Assembly (NCBI GenBank): GCA_000227525.2
Contig: AGIG01000027.1
Coordinates: 1 to 64,000, forward strand
DNA from: a gamma proteobacterium HIMB30
Lineage (GTDB): Bacteria > Pseudomonadota > Gammaproteobacteria > Pseudomonadales > Litorivicinaceae
DNA length: 64,000 bases
Direction: 5' to 3'
The notes beneath the pieces are model-generated. The model saw nothing but the letters and a program-made list of their open reading frames with translations. It ran no database searches and had not been told where the DNA came from. The position numbers and the translations under genes were made by a program. Numbering within the stretch: position 1 is the stretch's first letter; each line of letters opens with the position of its first letter. Shown here piece after piece: positions 43,613 to 53,219 of the stretch.

Positions 43613-44941
43613 ATGATTCGTAAAACGTCTTTGGGTGTTGCAGTTGCATTATCACTCGCTACGTCAACGGCAGCTCTAGCTGAAACAATCACCATCGCCA
43701 CAGTCAATAACGGCGATATGATCCGCATGCAGGGCTATACAGATCAATTCACACAACAAACGGGCATCAATGTCGAATGGGTAACGCTTGAAGAAAACGT
43801 TCTTCGCCAGCGTGTGACAACCGATATCACGACCAAAGGCGGTGCGTTCGATATCATGACAATCGGCATGTATGAAACACCAATTTGGGGCGCCAATGGT
43901 TGGTTGGTGCCGCTACACAAAAATGTCAATTTCAATACCAACAATCTGTCAGATGCATATGATGTTGATGATATTTTGCCAGCGATGCGTGGTGGTCTGA
44001 GCCACGATGGAACGCTGTATGCAGCTCCCTTCTACGGTGAGAGCTCTATGATCATGTATCGGACTGATCTGATGGCAAAAGCAGGTCTCAAGATGCCAGA
44101 TGCCCCAACTTGGGACTTTATCGCCAAAGCGGCAAAGGCAATGACTGATCGCTCGAACGACATCAACGGGATTTGTCTACGTGGTAAGGCCGGTTGGGGT
44201 GAGGGCGGTGCATTCATCACAGCAATGTCCAACTCATTTGGTGCTCGCTGGTTCGACATGGACTGGAATGCAACCTTTGATCAGAAGCCTTGGGCTGATA
44301 CCTTGAATTTCTTCGTCGGCATGATGAATGAGTCAGGTCCAAAAGGTTATGCAACCAATGGATTTAATGAAAACTTGTCACTGTTCCAGCAAGGCAAGTG
44401 CGGAATGTGGATTGACGCGACCGTTGCAGCGTCTTTCGTAACCAATCCTAAAGACTCAACAGTGGCAGACAAAGTCGGTTTTGCATTGGCTCCTGATACA
44501 GGCCTTGGCAAGCGTTCAAACTGGCTTTGGGCATGGGCACTTGCGATTCCTGCTGGTACTCAGAAGGAAAAAGCCGCGCTTCAGTTTATCGAGTGGGCGA
44601 CTTCGAAAGAGTACATCGAGTTGGTTGCTGCAAAAGAAGGTTGGGCGAACGTTCCTCCTGGAGCCCGTACCTCACTGTATGAAAATCCAAACTATACAAA
44701 GGTACCGTTTGCTCAAATGACTCTGGATTCGATCCTGTCAGCTGATCCAAATAACTCAACTGTTGAACCGAGCCCTTATGTGGGTATTCAGTTTGCAGCG
44801 ATTCCTGAGTTTGCTGGTATTGCGACTCAAGTCAGTCAGGAGTTCTCAGCTGTCTACGCTGGACAACAATCAGTCGAGGAAGCACTTGCGAAGGCGCAAG
44901 ACATCACCAATGAGGCGATGGAAGCAGCGGGCTACCGTTAA
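43613..44941 (+). CDS. smoE: Sorbitol/mannitol ABC transporter substrate-binding protein
   Basis: Periplasmic polyol-binding protein, 442 residues. Signal peptide 1-23 (ALA-ET), then a type I solute-binding fold: TGINVEWVTLEENVLRQRVTTDI, FDIMTIGMYETPIWGANGWL, and GESSMIMYRTDL. These segments match SmoE/MtlE proteins. AAGGAG lies before the ATG at 43613. A strong hairpin follows the gene, and the membrane parts come next. Confidence 0.93.
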   Translation: MIRKTSLGVAVALSLATSTAALAETITIATVNNGDMIRMQGYTDQFTQQTGINVEWVTLEENVLRQRVTTDITTKGGAFDIMTIGMYETPIWGANGWLVPLHKNVNFNTNNLSDAYDVDDILPAMRGGLSHDGTLYAAPFYGESSMIMYRTDLMAKAGLKMPDAPTWDFIAKAAKAMTDRSNDINGICLRGKAGWGEGGAFITAMSNSFGARWFDMDWNATFDQKPWADTLNFFVGMMNESGPKGYATNGFNENLSLFQQGKCGMWIDATVAASFVTNPKDSTVADKVGFALAPDTGLGKRSNWLWAWALAIPAGTQKEKAALQFIEWATSKEYIELVAAKEGWANVPPGARTSLYENPNYTKVPFAQMTLDSILSADPNNSTVEPSPYVGIQFAAIPEFAGIATQVSQEFSAVYAGQQSVEEALAKAQDITNEAMEAAGYR

Positions 44942-44957
44942 TCCCAAGACCTGCTGA

Positions 44958-44984
44958 AGAGGGGCGTTTTGCGCCCCTCTTTCC
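44958..44984 (+). terminator. Stem-loop between smoE and smoF
   Basis: AGAGGGGCG and CGCCCCTCT form a perfect nine-pair stem around TTTTG, followed by TTTCCCT. It lies 16 bases after the smoE stop. As in the glycerol operon, it probably limits transcription into the permease genes or stabilises the smoE message. Confidence 0.7.
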
Positions 44985-45012
44985 CTCAAATAACAACCTG
45001 AAAGGGATTTTT

Positions 45013-45879
45013 TTGGCGACTCAACACTCACGCTCCGCAGCTCGATTCATGATGGCGCCTGCTGTCATGCTGCTGCTCGGTTGGATGCTTGTTCCACTGA
45101 TCATGACCCTTTATTTTTCGTTTAAGAAATATCTGCCCCTGCGTGGAGGGGATCTTGGCTGGGTTGGTTTTGACAACTACGTTCGTTTTGTCTCATCCAG
45201 TTCATTTTGGCCAAGCGTATCGACCACACTGATTATTGTCGGAGGCGTTCTAGCGATCACTTTGATCCTTGGAACGCTCTTGGCGCTGCTTCTTGACCAG
45301 CCTATGTGGGGCCAAGGTATGGTTCGGATTCTCGTAATCGCTCCCTTTTTTGTGATGCCGACGGTATCAGCTTTGGTTTGGAAGAATATGTTCATGGACG
45401 CCAACTATGGACTTTTATCCTATTTATGGGAGTTTTTTGGGGCAGAGCCTGTGCAATGGATGTCGCAGGCGTCGCTGATTTCCATCATCACGATCGTGAG
45501 CTGGCAGTGGTTACCATTTGCCACTCTGATCTTACTGACAGCGATCCAATCGCTTGACCATGAGCAACTTGAAGCGTCAGAGATGGACGGTGCGACAACA
45601 CTGAAACGATTCTGGTACATCATCCTGCCGCATCTCAGTCGCGCAATCACGGTTGTATTACTGATTCAAACAATCTTTCTGTTGTCGATTTTCGCGGAAA
45701 TTTTTGTGACCACGGCTGGTGCCTTTGGTTCCAAAACGCTGACCTATCTGATCTTCCAAAGGGTACTCGAAAGTCAAAATGTGGGCTTAGGCTCCGCCGG
45801 TGGTGTGTACGCCATCATCCTTGCAAACATCGTCGCGATCTTCCTAATGCGGATCGTCGGCCAAAATCTCGATAAATAG
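45013..45879 (+). CDS. smoF: Sorbitol/mannitol ABC transporter permease SmoF
   Basis: MalF-like permease of 288 residues with six helices. The EAA loop is EQLEASEMDGATTLKRFWYIILPHL. The N-terminus (FMMAPAVMLLLGWMLVPLIMTLYFSFKKY) is typical. The start is a TTG at 45013 with AAGGGA at a proper distance (45002-45007); the alternative is an ATG within FMMAP, which lacks a ribosome site. Confidence 0.92.
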   Translation: MATQHSRSAARFMMAPAVMLLLGWMLVPLIMTLYFSFKKYLPLRGGDLGWVGFDNYVRFVSSSSFWPSVSTTLIIVGGVLAITLILGTLLALLLDQPMWGQGMVRILVIAPFFVMPTVSALVWKNMFMDANYGLLSYLWEFFGAEPVQWMSQASLISIITIVSWQWLPFATLILLTAIQSLDHEQLEASEMDGATTLKRFWYIILPHLSRAITVVLLIQTIFLLSIFAEIFVTTAGAFGSKTLTYLIFQRVLESQNVGLGSAGGVYAIILANIVAIFLMRIVGQNLDK

Positions 45880-45888
45880 GGGCTTGTG

Positions 45889-46719
45889 ATGGCGCGAGCA
45901 GTGACTTTTAATCGAAAGACGGGGAACACGATCCTCGCATGGTCGATTGGTCTTCTCATTTTTTTTCCAATTCTATGGACTATCCTCACAAGCTTTAAGA
46001 CTGAGGGTCAGGCAATCGCGGACCCACCCTTATTTTTAATGTTTGATTGGACGCTTGAGAACTATGCGATTGTTCAGGAACGATCCGATTACCTGCGTTT
46101 CTTGACGAATTCAATCATCATTGCAGGTGGGTCGACGCTGCTAGGGATTGTCGTGGCAGTCCCCGCAGCCTGGTCTATGGCCTTTGTTCCCTCGAAACGG
46201 ACCAAAGATATTTTGCTTTGGATGCTGTCGACAAAAATGTTGCCGGCTGTTGGTGTTCTCTATCCGATCTACCTGATCTTTATCGAACTTGGATTACTCG
46301 ACACCAAAATCGGACTCGTTGTAGTTCTGATGCTCATTAATCTGCCAATCATTGTATGGATGCTGTACACCTATTTCCGGGAAATCCCTTCTGAGATTTT
46401 AGAGGCAGCTCGTATGGATGGAGCCTCATTGCGCTCGGAGATACTCTATGTGCTGACACCGATGGCGATTCCCGGAATCGCCTCAACGATTTTGTTGAAT
46501 TTCATTCTGGCCTGGAATGAGGCTTTTTGGACCCTCAACCTGACAGCGGCAAAAGCTGCGCCGTTGACTGCATTCATTGCAAGTTACTCAAGTCCAGAAG
46601 GCCTCTTTTACGCAAAATTAAGTGCCGCATCGACCATGGCTATTGCTCCTATTTTGATTCTTGGATGGTTTAGTCAGAAACAGCTGGTGCGCGGTCTCAC
46701 CTTCGGCGCAGTGAAATAG
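45889..46719 (+). CDS. smoG: Sorbitol/mannitol ABC transporter permease SmoG
   Basis: MalG-like permease, 276 residues, six helices. The EAA loop reads EILEAARMDGASLRSEILYVLTPMAIPG. LSTKMLPAVGVLYPIYLIF and the WNEAFWTLNLT segment are conserved in polyol importers. AGGGG lies seven bases before the ATG at 45889; a GTG one codon earlier is possible. Confidence 0.93.
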   Translation: MARAVTFNRKTGNTILAWSIGLLIFFPILWTILTSFKTEGQAIADPPLFLMFDWTLENYAIVQERSDYLRFLTNSIIIAGGSTLLGIVVAVPAAWSMAFVPSKRTKDILLWMLSTKMLPAVGVLYPIYLIFIELGLLDTKIGLVVVLMLINLPIIVWMLYTYFREIPSEILEAARMDGASLRSEILYVLTPMAIPGIASTILLNFILAWNEAFWTLNLTAAKAAPLTAFIASYSSPEGLFYAKLSAASTMAIAPILILGWFSQKQLVRGLTFGAVK

Positions 46720-46728
46720 GGAACACTC

Positions 46729-47730
46729 ATGGGACGTATCGTATTAGACAAAGTCACCAAAAAATTTGGACATGTCGAAGTCATTCAGCCGCTCGACTTA
46801 ACCATTGAAGAGGGCGAGTTTGTCGTCTTTGTTGGACCGTCTGGATGCGGTAAATCGACTCTGCTTAGACTGATTGCTGGACTCGAAGATGTCACCAGCG
46901 GTGAGATTTACATCGATGAGAGTAAGGCAACCGAGTTGCCACCGGCGCAACGAAAGTTGGCAATGGTATTTCAGTCATACGCGCTTTATCCGCATATGTC
47001 GGTTCGGAAGAATATCGCCTTCCCTCTCAAGATGGCCAAAATGAGTCAAGTGGAGATCGATCGTCGAGTCAATGCAGCGGCTGACGTGTTGAGTTTGACC
47101 GACTATCTCGATCGACGACCAGCACAACTTTCAGGGGGTCAGCGTCAGCGTGTTGCGATTGGCCGTGCCATTGTTCGCGAGCCGTCTGCATTTCTGTTTG
47201 ATGAACCTTTATCAAACCTTGATGCAGCATTACGAGTTGGTATGCGGTTGGAAATCAGTGAACTGCATGCGCGACTGAAGACCACCATGATTTATGTTAC
47301 GCATGACCAAGTCGAAGCAATGACAATGGCTGACAAGATCGTTGTCTTACAAGGGGGAGTGATCGAACAAGTCGGAAGTCCACTTGAGCTGTATCGCAAC
47401 CCCTGTAATCGCTTTGTCGCAGGTTTCATTGGCTCGCCGAAAATGAATTTTATTGAAGGCGATGAAGCGGCCAACTATGGCGCACATACGATCGGTATCC
47501 GCCCTGAGCACATTGTTGTGTCTGAATCCAACGGCGATTGGACAGGTGTTATCAGTGTGTCAGAGCATTTGGGCTCAGATACATTTTTCCATGTTCACGG
47601 CACTGGTCTCGCAGAAACCATTACGGTTCGAGCGGATGGTGAGGTTGCCTTTAAGCATGGCGACACCATCCATCTCTCTCCGCGTGTCGAGATGATCCAT
47701 AAATTTGACGCAAAAGGTCTCCGTGTGTGA
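46729..47730 (+). CDS. smoK: Sorbitol/mannitol ABC transporter ATPase SmoK
   Basis: MalK-like ATPase, 333 residues. All motifs are canonical: Walker A GPSGCGKS (36-43), Q-loop [11 protein letters not shown], signature [14 protein letters not shown], Walker [12 protein letters not shown], switch histidine in [16 protein letters not shown] domain with [10 protein letters not shown] follows. It works as a homodimer, in contrast to the split GlpS/GlpT pair. Its stop overlaps the dehydrogenase start (GTGA). Confidence 0.95.
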   Translation: MGRIVLDKVTKKFGHVEVIQPLDLTIEEGEFVVFVGPSGCGKSTLLRLIAGLEDVTSGEIYIDESKATELPPAQRKLAMVFQSYALYPHMSVRKNIAFPLKMAKMSQVEIDRRVNAAADVLSLTDYLDRRPAQLSGGQRQRVAIGRAIVREPSAFLFDEPLSNLDAALRVGMRLEISELHARLKTTMIYVTHDQVEAMTMADKIVVLQGGVIEQVGSPLELYRNPCNRFVAGFIGSPKMNFIEGDEAANYGAHTIGIRPEHIVVSESNGDWTGVISVSEHLGSDTFFHVHGTGLAETITVRADGEVAFKHGDTIHLSPRVEMIHKFDAKGLRV

Positions 47731-48500
47731 ACGATGTGAGCGGAAAAAATGTATTAATCACCGGAGCCGCTCGCGGTATCGGTTATGCATTTGCGCGTGC
47801 TTTTATCAAGAACGGTGCAACCGTGATGATCGCTGATTGTGATATCGACCGCGCCGAGCAATCAGCCATTGAACTTGGTAAACACTGCTTTGCCACGCAT
47901 GTGGATGTTGCTGAGCAAGTGAGTATTGATCAGGCGATTAAACATACGATCGACACTATGGGACATATTGATGTCCTGATCAACAATGCGGCTGTGTTTA
48001 CAGCTGCGCCAATTATCGAGATCGATCGAGCGGACTATGACCGCTGTTTTGCGATCAATGTCGCGGGCACCTTATTTATGTTGCAGGCAGTCGCGAAACA
48101 CATGATTGACCGCGGGTGTGGTGGAAAAATAATCAACATGGCTAGCCAGGCTGGTCGCAGAGGCGAGTCGTTGGTTGGTGTCTACTGTGCGTCAAAAGCA
48201 TCTGTGATCAGCCTGACGCAGTCTGCTGGGCTTAACTTGATCAAACATGGCATCCATGTGAATGCGATTGCGCCGGGCGTGGTCGATGGTGAGCACTGGG
48301 ATGGTGTCGATGCATTGTTCGCCAAATATGAATATAAGCCGCTCGGACAGAAAAAAAGAGAAGTGGGAGAAGCAGTCCCGTACGGACGCATGGGTACTGC
48401 TGAGGATTTAGTAGGGATGGCACTGTTTCTGGCATCAAAAGCATCAGATTACGTTGTTGCACAAACCTACAACGTTGATGGTGGGAATTGGATGAGCTAA
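47727..48500 (+). CDS. smoS: Sorbitol dehydrogenase (short-chain type)
   Basis: NAD-dependent short-chain dehydrogenase, 257 residues, converts D-glucitol to fructose (SmoS type, also acts on related polyols). Cofactor motif [19 protein letters not shown] at the fourth strand, catalytic serine in NMASQAG and Y153/K157 in YCASK. GTG start overlaps smoK. The operon context, not the fold, gives the substrate. Confidence 0.9.
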   Translation: MNDVSGKNVLITGAARGIGYAFARAFIKNGATVMIADCDIDRAEQSAIELGKHCFATHVDVAEQVSIDQAIKHTIDTMGHIDVLINNAAVFTAAPIIEIDRADYDRCFAINVAGTLFMLQAVAKHMIDRGCGGKIINMASQAGRRGESLVGVYCASKASVISLTQSAGLNLIKHGIHVNAIAPGVVDGEHWDGVDALFAKYEYKPLGQKKREVGEAVPYGRMGTAEDLVGMALFLASKASDYVVAQTYNVDGGNWMS

Positions 48501-48502
48501 CG

Positions 48503-49414
48503 ATGTCGATTGCAGCGGTTCCACAGTTTGAAGTTGTCCCTCCAGAGCTTGGTAGTATCCGCTATCTTGAGCATGGATGGCCTTGCGACTTGATTCGCTG
48601 GCATGCGCATGATGAGTATGAGTTGCATCTAATGGTCGCGACCACGGGAAAAGTTTTCGTGGGTGACTACATTGGTCGGTTCCAGCCTGGCCAGTTTGTG
48701 TTAACTGGTCCGCGATTACCTCATAATTGGGTGACTGAGACAGGTGCGCATGAGGCAGTATCGCTCCGCGATATGGTCATTCAGTTTCGGGATGAATCGT
48801 TGAAACAGCTCGCCGAAGCGTTCCCTGAATTTAAGAATGTTCTGCCGACACTGGAGCTTGCGAAGTCAGGTGTTGAGTTTGTCGGATTTGATCAGAGCGA
48901 AGCGCAAGCGTTATTGGCTTCGGTACGAGACACCCATGGTATCGCTCGAGTTCTCGCATTTCTGAGGGTGTTACAAAAACTTCATGAGTGGCCGAAGAAG
49001 CGTGCCCTAAGCTCCGCAAAAATTCATTCAACCTTGACGGGTGTGGTCGAGTCGAGAATTAACGACGCGGTCGATTATGTTGTCGAGAATTTTGCGCACG
49101 AGATTTCACTCGAACGGATGGCTGCAATGTCAGATATGAGTGCAAGTGCATTTTCTCGCCATTTTCAAAAATCCACGGGGAATAAGTTCGTTGATTTTGT
49201 GAACCAAGTACGTATCGGTAAAGCCTGTGTTTTGTTGACCGAAACCAATGATCAGGTTTCATCAATTTGCTACGCAGTGGGTTTTAATAATATCGCAAAC
49301 TTCAATCGCCACTTTGCGAAGATCAAGGGCGTGACGCCATCTGAGTTTCGGCGAGTCGTTAGAGCAAATCTGAGTCCAGGAACCGCTGGTCATATCGCTC
49401 CAGAGGGCTCATAG
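48503..49414 (+). CDS. AraC-family regulator of the polyol operon
   Basis: A 303-residue activator. N-terminal cupin-like sensor with HAHDEYELHLMVATTGKVFVGDY and PGQFVLTGPRLPHNW, then a C-terminal AraC double helix-turn-helix (about 190-290): LERMAAMSDMSASAFSRHFQKSTG and ICYAVGFNNIANFNRHFAKIKGVTPSEFRR. It lies within the operon, two bases after smoS, and probably activates it in response to a polyol. Confidence 0.9.
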   Translation: MSIAAVPQFEVVPPELGSIRYLEHGWPCDLIRWHAHDEYELHLMVATTGKVFVGDYIGRFQPGQFVLTGPRLPHNWVTETGAHEAVSLRDMVIQFRDESLKQLAEAFPEFKNVLPTLELAKSGVEFVGFDQSEAQALLASVRDTHGIARVLAFLRVLQKLHEWPKKRALSSAKIHSTLTGVVESRINDAVDYVVENFAHEISLERMAAMSDMSASAFSRHFQKSTGNKFVDFVNQVRIGKACVLLTETNDQVSSICYAVGFNNIANFNRHFAKIKGVTPSEFRRVVRANLSPGTAGHIAPEGS

Positions 49415-50848
49415 ATGTTTTTAGGGATCGATCTGGGTACATCCTCACTCAAGGCCGTAGTTATTGATTCGCAACATCAAGTTCGGGCAACAGCGGAAGC
49501 CAACTTAACCATCAGTACTCCCAGGGCCAATTGGTCTGAGCAAGATCCGGTCCATTGGGAAAACGCGTTGGCGTCAGTCTGCGCAGATTTGAGTAGCCAA
49601 ATTCAGTTACAGCAAGTCGAGCGCATCGGGCTGACTGGACAAATGCACGGTGCAACCTGTCTTGATGCCAAAGGTCGTGTCTTGAGGCCTTGTATTCTTT
49701 GGAACGATGGTCGGTCGAGCGATGAATGTAACAAGCTCAATCGCTTGGGTGACGATTTCACGAGGAATTCTGGCAATCTTGCAATGCCCGGGTTCACTGC
49801 GCCAAAGCTGATGTGGCTCAAACAACATGAAGCTGAGATTTATCAACAGATTCGGCATGTGTTGCTGCCAAAGGACTATCTACGATTTGTACTGACTAAC
49901 GAACTATCGACAGATCCTTCTGATGCATCGGGCACCTTGTGGATGAATCCGCGAACCAGGCAATGGGACGACGCATTGATTGAACTCACGACTGTGAATC
50001 GCGCGTGGTTACCCGACGTGATTGAAGGTCCAGAAGAGACTGGAATGGTGACTTTGGAAGCAAGTCGGAAATTTGGCCTTCCACGCGTACCTGTGGTTGC
50101 AGGGGGTGGTGATAACGCGTGTGGTGCGTTGGCGCTTGGGATTTCAAATCCAGGGCAAACATTTATTAGCTTAGGAACATCGGGTGTTTTCTTCACAGTG
50201 AGCGATAGCCATCAGGCGTGTCCGGAAAAAACCGTCCATGCCTTCGCGCATGCGCTGCCAAACACTTGGCATCAAATGACTGTGACATTGAGTGCCGCAT
50301 ATTCATTGAACTGGTTATCGCGTATTACAGGACAGTCGGTAGCGGATATGGTGAATCGAGTCTCTGTCTCAAAACAGACCGAAACAGAGGTGCAATTTCT
50401 CCCATACCTTAATGGTGAGCGGTCACCTCATAATGATCCGGATGCACGTGGCGTATTTCTGAACCTGTCGTCTGCGACCACGGTGGATGATCTTTGTTTA
50501 GCAGTAATGGAAGGAGTCACCTTCTCGTTTTGTGATGGGTTGGCAGCACTCAGAGACGCTGGTTCATCCATTCGTTCGAGCCTGTCCATTGGCGGTGGAA
50601 CGCGCTCGAAATATTGGCTTCAGATGATGGCTAATGCACTTGAGATCACTGTTGAAACATCGGACAGCTCGATAATCGGTCCTTGTTTAGGTGCTGCCCG
50701 TCTCGCGATGACCGATCAAAATACAGCCTATCCAGATGAGCAAATCACTGACCGACTGCAGCCAATGGCAGCTCGCACGGATTACTTTCAGTCAAAATTA
50801 GCGAATTACAGACAATCGTATCTGGCGTTACGACAGATACGGGGATAA
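49415..50848 (+). CDS. xylB: Xylulokinase
   Basis: FGGY-family sugar kinase, 477 residues, phosphorylates D-xylulose to xylulose 5-phosphate. FLGIDLGTSSLKAVVID at the N-terminus, GLTGQMHGATCLD and CILWNDGRSSDECNKL are characteristic of XylB, and PVVAGGGDNACGALALG lies in the second domain. In this operon it would handle xylulose made from D-arabitol by the long-chain dehydrogenase. It starts directly after the araC-type stop. Confidence 0.92.
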   Translation: MFLGIDLGTSSLKAVVIDSQHQVRATAEANLTISTPRANWSEQDPVHWENALASVCADLSSQIQLQQVERIGLTGQMHGATCLDAKGRVLRPCILWNDGRSSDECNKLNRLGDDFTRNSGNLAMPGFTAPKLMWLKQHEAEIYQQIRHVLLPKDYLRFVLTNELSTDPSDASGTLWMNPRTRQWDDALIELTTVNRAWLPDVIEGPEETGMVTLEASRKFGLPRVPVVAGGGDNACGALALGISNPGQTFISLGTSGVFFTVSDSHQACPEKTVHAFAHALPNTWHQMTVTLSAAYSLNWLSRITGQSVADMVNRVSVSKQTETEVQFLPYLNGERSPHNDPDARGVFLNLSSATTVDDLCLAVMEGVTFSFCDGLAALRDAGSSIRSSLSIGGGTRSKYWLQMMANALEITVETSDSSIIGPCLGAARLAMTDQNTAYPDEQITDRLQPMAARTDYFQSKLANYRQSYLALRQIRG

Positions 50849-50862
50849 TAAGGACTCAAACG

Positions 50863-52287
50863 ATGGCAACAGAGAATTTGGAACGGATTCCCTACGAAAG
50901 AAGTCAGATTACAGCAGGAATTATGCATGTTGGCGTGGGTGCGTTTCATCGAGCGCATCAGGCGGTCTACATTGACCGTCTATTAAAGGAACATCCGCAA
51001 TGGGGAATCTGTGGTGTGAATTTGCGTACTGAAGATCGTCCGTTATTTGAGGCCCTGAATGCACAAGATGGGGTCTATGTCCTCAAAACTATTTCTCCTA
51101 ACGGCGAGATGGCGTTTCGTGAGGTCGGTTCAATCATCGAGTTGATTGACGCTTCTTCTGCGTATCATGTTGCGGTCCAACGCGCGTCAGATGACGCAAT
51201 CCGCGTTGTCTCAATGACGGTCACTGAGAGCGGATACAACCTAGATGATGACAATGTGTTGGATTTGACTGCTCAGCCAATCGTTGATGGTTTAGCCACT
51301 GGAGTTGGGTCATCGATTTACACATTTCTCCACGCAGTAATTCGTGCACGCTCAAGTGAGGGATCAGGTCCAGTCACTTTTTTGTGTTGTGACAATTTGC
51401 GTGACAACGGAGGCAAACTGAAAGCAGGCCTCATGCAGTATCTGGAGGCTTCGGACGATCAAGAGGCGATGACATGGGCGCATGATCACGTCACTTTCCC
51501 TTGTTGCATGGTTGATCGGATTACACCACGCATCGATCCACGTCACAGCGATGATGTTGTCAAACGTTTTGGTGTCTCTGATGCGGTGACTGTAATGGGA
51601 GAATCGTACATTCAGTGGGTTCTGGAGGATCACTTTGCAAATGGCCGTCCTCCACTTGAAATGGTTGGCGTAGAGATCGTCGATGATGTTGAACCTTATG
51701 AAGACGCAAAGATTCGTGTCTTAAATGGTGGTCACACGATTTTGACTTATCTTGCGGCTTTAAAAGGGCATCATACATACGATGCTGGAATTCTTGATCC
51801 CGAGTTACGCGAGTTTTTTAGGGCGTATGAGACCGAAGAGGTGATTCCTGCGATTGGTGATTCTCCAATCGATTTAGCAGCATATCGAGATATTATTGAG
51901 TCTCGATTTTCGAATCAGCATATTGGTGACACAGTCGAACGGATTTGTATGGACGGCGTCAGCAAATTTCCAATTTTTGTGTTGCCGACCATGAAAGGCA
52001 CGGTCGATCGAGGACAGGTTCCTATTCATTCAATTCACGGGATCGCATCATGGTATGTTTTCATGCGACATGCAGGCGCTGGGATGATTCCGTTTCGGTA
52101 CGTTGAGCCAAAGTGGGATTGGATCTCACCAATGCTCGCGAGAGGACAAGAAGAGAGATTCGCTAGAGAGCCTGACTTGTGGGGTGACATTCCTGATCGT
52201 TGTCCCGAATTTGTCACACGCCTCGTTGCTGAAATTGCGCAACTCGATCGTGTGTTCTCAGATCAAGCAGAAGGAGTCACTGGGTGA
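50863..52287 (+). CDS. mtlK: Mannitol 2-dehydrogenase (polyol long-chain dehydrogenase)
   Basis: Zinc-independent long-chain polyol dehydrogenase, 474 residues; oxidises D-mannitol to fructose, and often D-arabitol to xylulose. HVGVGAFHRAHQAVYIDRLL is the N-terminal signature. The catalytic lysine lies in KIRVLNGGHTILTYLA and the active-site asparagine/histidine in the same segment (NGGH). It overlaps the fructokinase gene by four bases. Confidence 0.93.
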   Translation: MATENLERIPYERSQITAGIMHVGVGAFHRAHQAVYIDRLLKEHPQWGICGVNLRTEDRPLFEALNAQDGVYVLKTISPNGEMAFREVGSIIELIDASSAYHVAVQRASDDAIRVVSMTVTESGYNLDDDNVLDLTAQPIVDGLATGVGSSIYTFLHAVIRARSSEGSGPVTFLCCDNLRDNGGKLKAGLMQYLEASDDQEAMTWAHDHVTFPCCMVDRITPRIDPRHSDDVVKRFGVSDAVTVMGESYIQWVLEDHFANGRPPLEMVGVEIVDDVEPYEDAKIRVLNGGHTILTYLAALKGHHTYDAGILDPELREFFRAYETEEVIPAIGDSPIDLAAYRDIIESRFSNQHIGDTVERICMDGVSKFPIFVLPTMKGTVDRGQVPIHSIHGIASWYVFMRHAGAGMIPFRYVEPKWDWISPMLARGQEERFAREPDLWGDIPDRCPEFVTRLVAEIAQLDRVFSDQAEGVTG

Positions 52288-53219
52288 TTGTGATTGGTGG
52301 TGATGCCCTCGTTGATTTGATTGACTGTGGACAGCGTCTGTTTGAGGCGTGTCCGGGGGGCTCAACACTGAACTGTGCGTTAGCTGCCGGTCAGTTGGGA
52401 TCCCAGGTGTTGTATGTGTCGACACTCAGCACAGATTCCTATGGTGACTTACTTGCGAACCGGTTGACAGAGTGTCATGTGAGTTTGCGAACTGATGCGC
52501 GTTCCTCGGCGAATACCTCGCTAGCCGTTGTCTCCTTAGATGAAACCAATCAACCAAGTTATGCCTTTTATCGCGAGGGGACGGCTGACCGAGATGTTCC
52601 TGTCGCTGATATCGTCGCTTCGTTCCCTGAAACGATGTCGATCTTTCATGTGGGATCTTGTGCGTTGATTCCTACCGAGGATCAGGATGCGTGGCTTCAG
52701 GTGGTGATGGCAGCTAAAGATCGCGGTGCACTGATCTCCATCGATCCGAACTGTCGTCCGTCGATGACTAAAGATCCGATTGCGTACCGAGAGGGAATTG
52801 CACGCTTCCTTCACGTGGCAGATCTCATCAAATGTAGTGATGAAGACCTCGAGTACCTTCACCCTGAATGGACTGATCGCGCACTTGAGAAGTTGATCGA
52901 GACTTATTCTCCGCAATTGTATGTATACACTGAGGGTGCAGAGGGACTTCGAGCCTTCACAAAGTTAGGCGCCTCAGCGCAGGTGTCTGCATCGCTACCA
53001 GGGCCTCCGTCCGATACGGTAGGTGCAGGGGATTCAGTGCATGGGACATTACTTTCAGAAATCGATCGCCTGGATTTGGTTGGACAACAACTCTCTGAAC
53101 TCAACGAGTCACAATTAACAGAGATGCTGCTTTTAGCGTCACGTGTCGCCGGTGTGAACTGTACACGCGCAGGCTGCCAACCACCGACGAGGGAAGAGGT
53201 GGCGGAGATTTTTGGCTAG
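52284..53219 (+). CDS. frk: Fructokinase (PfkB family)
   Basis: Phosphorylates fructose from the two dehydrogenases to fructose 6-phosphate. The 311-residue PfkB protein has the substrate-binding GGSTLNCALAAGQLG and the catalytic DTVGAGDS (D250). Starts with GTG overlapping mtlK. It ends the operon, and its stop overlaps the convergent transaldolase stop by four bases (CTAG). Fructose 6-phosphate would enter the Entner-Doudoroff route after isomerisation by an enzyme not in this window. Confidence 0.92.
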   Translation: MIVIGGDALVDLIDCGQRLFEACPGGSTLNCALAAGQLGSQVLYVSTLSTDSYGDLLANRLTECHVSLRTDARSSANTSLAVVSLDETNQPSYAFYREGTADRDVPVADIVASFPETMSIFHVGSCALIPTEDQDAWLQVVMAAKDRGALISIDPNCRPSMTKDPIAYREGIARFLHVADLIKCSDEDLEYLHPEWTDRALEKLIETYSPQLYVYTEGAEGLRAFTKLGASAQVSASLPGPPSDTVGAGDSVHGTLLSEIDRLDLVGQQLSELNESQLTEMLLLASRVAGVNCTRAGCQPPTREEVAEIFG

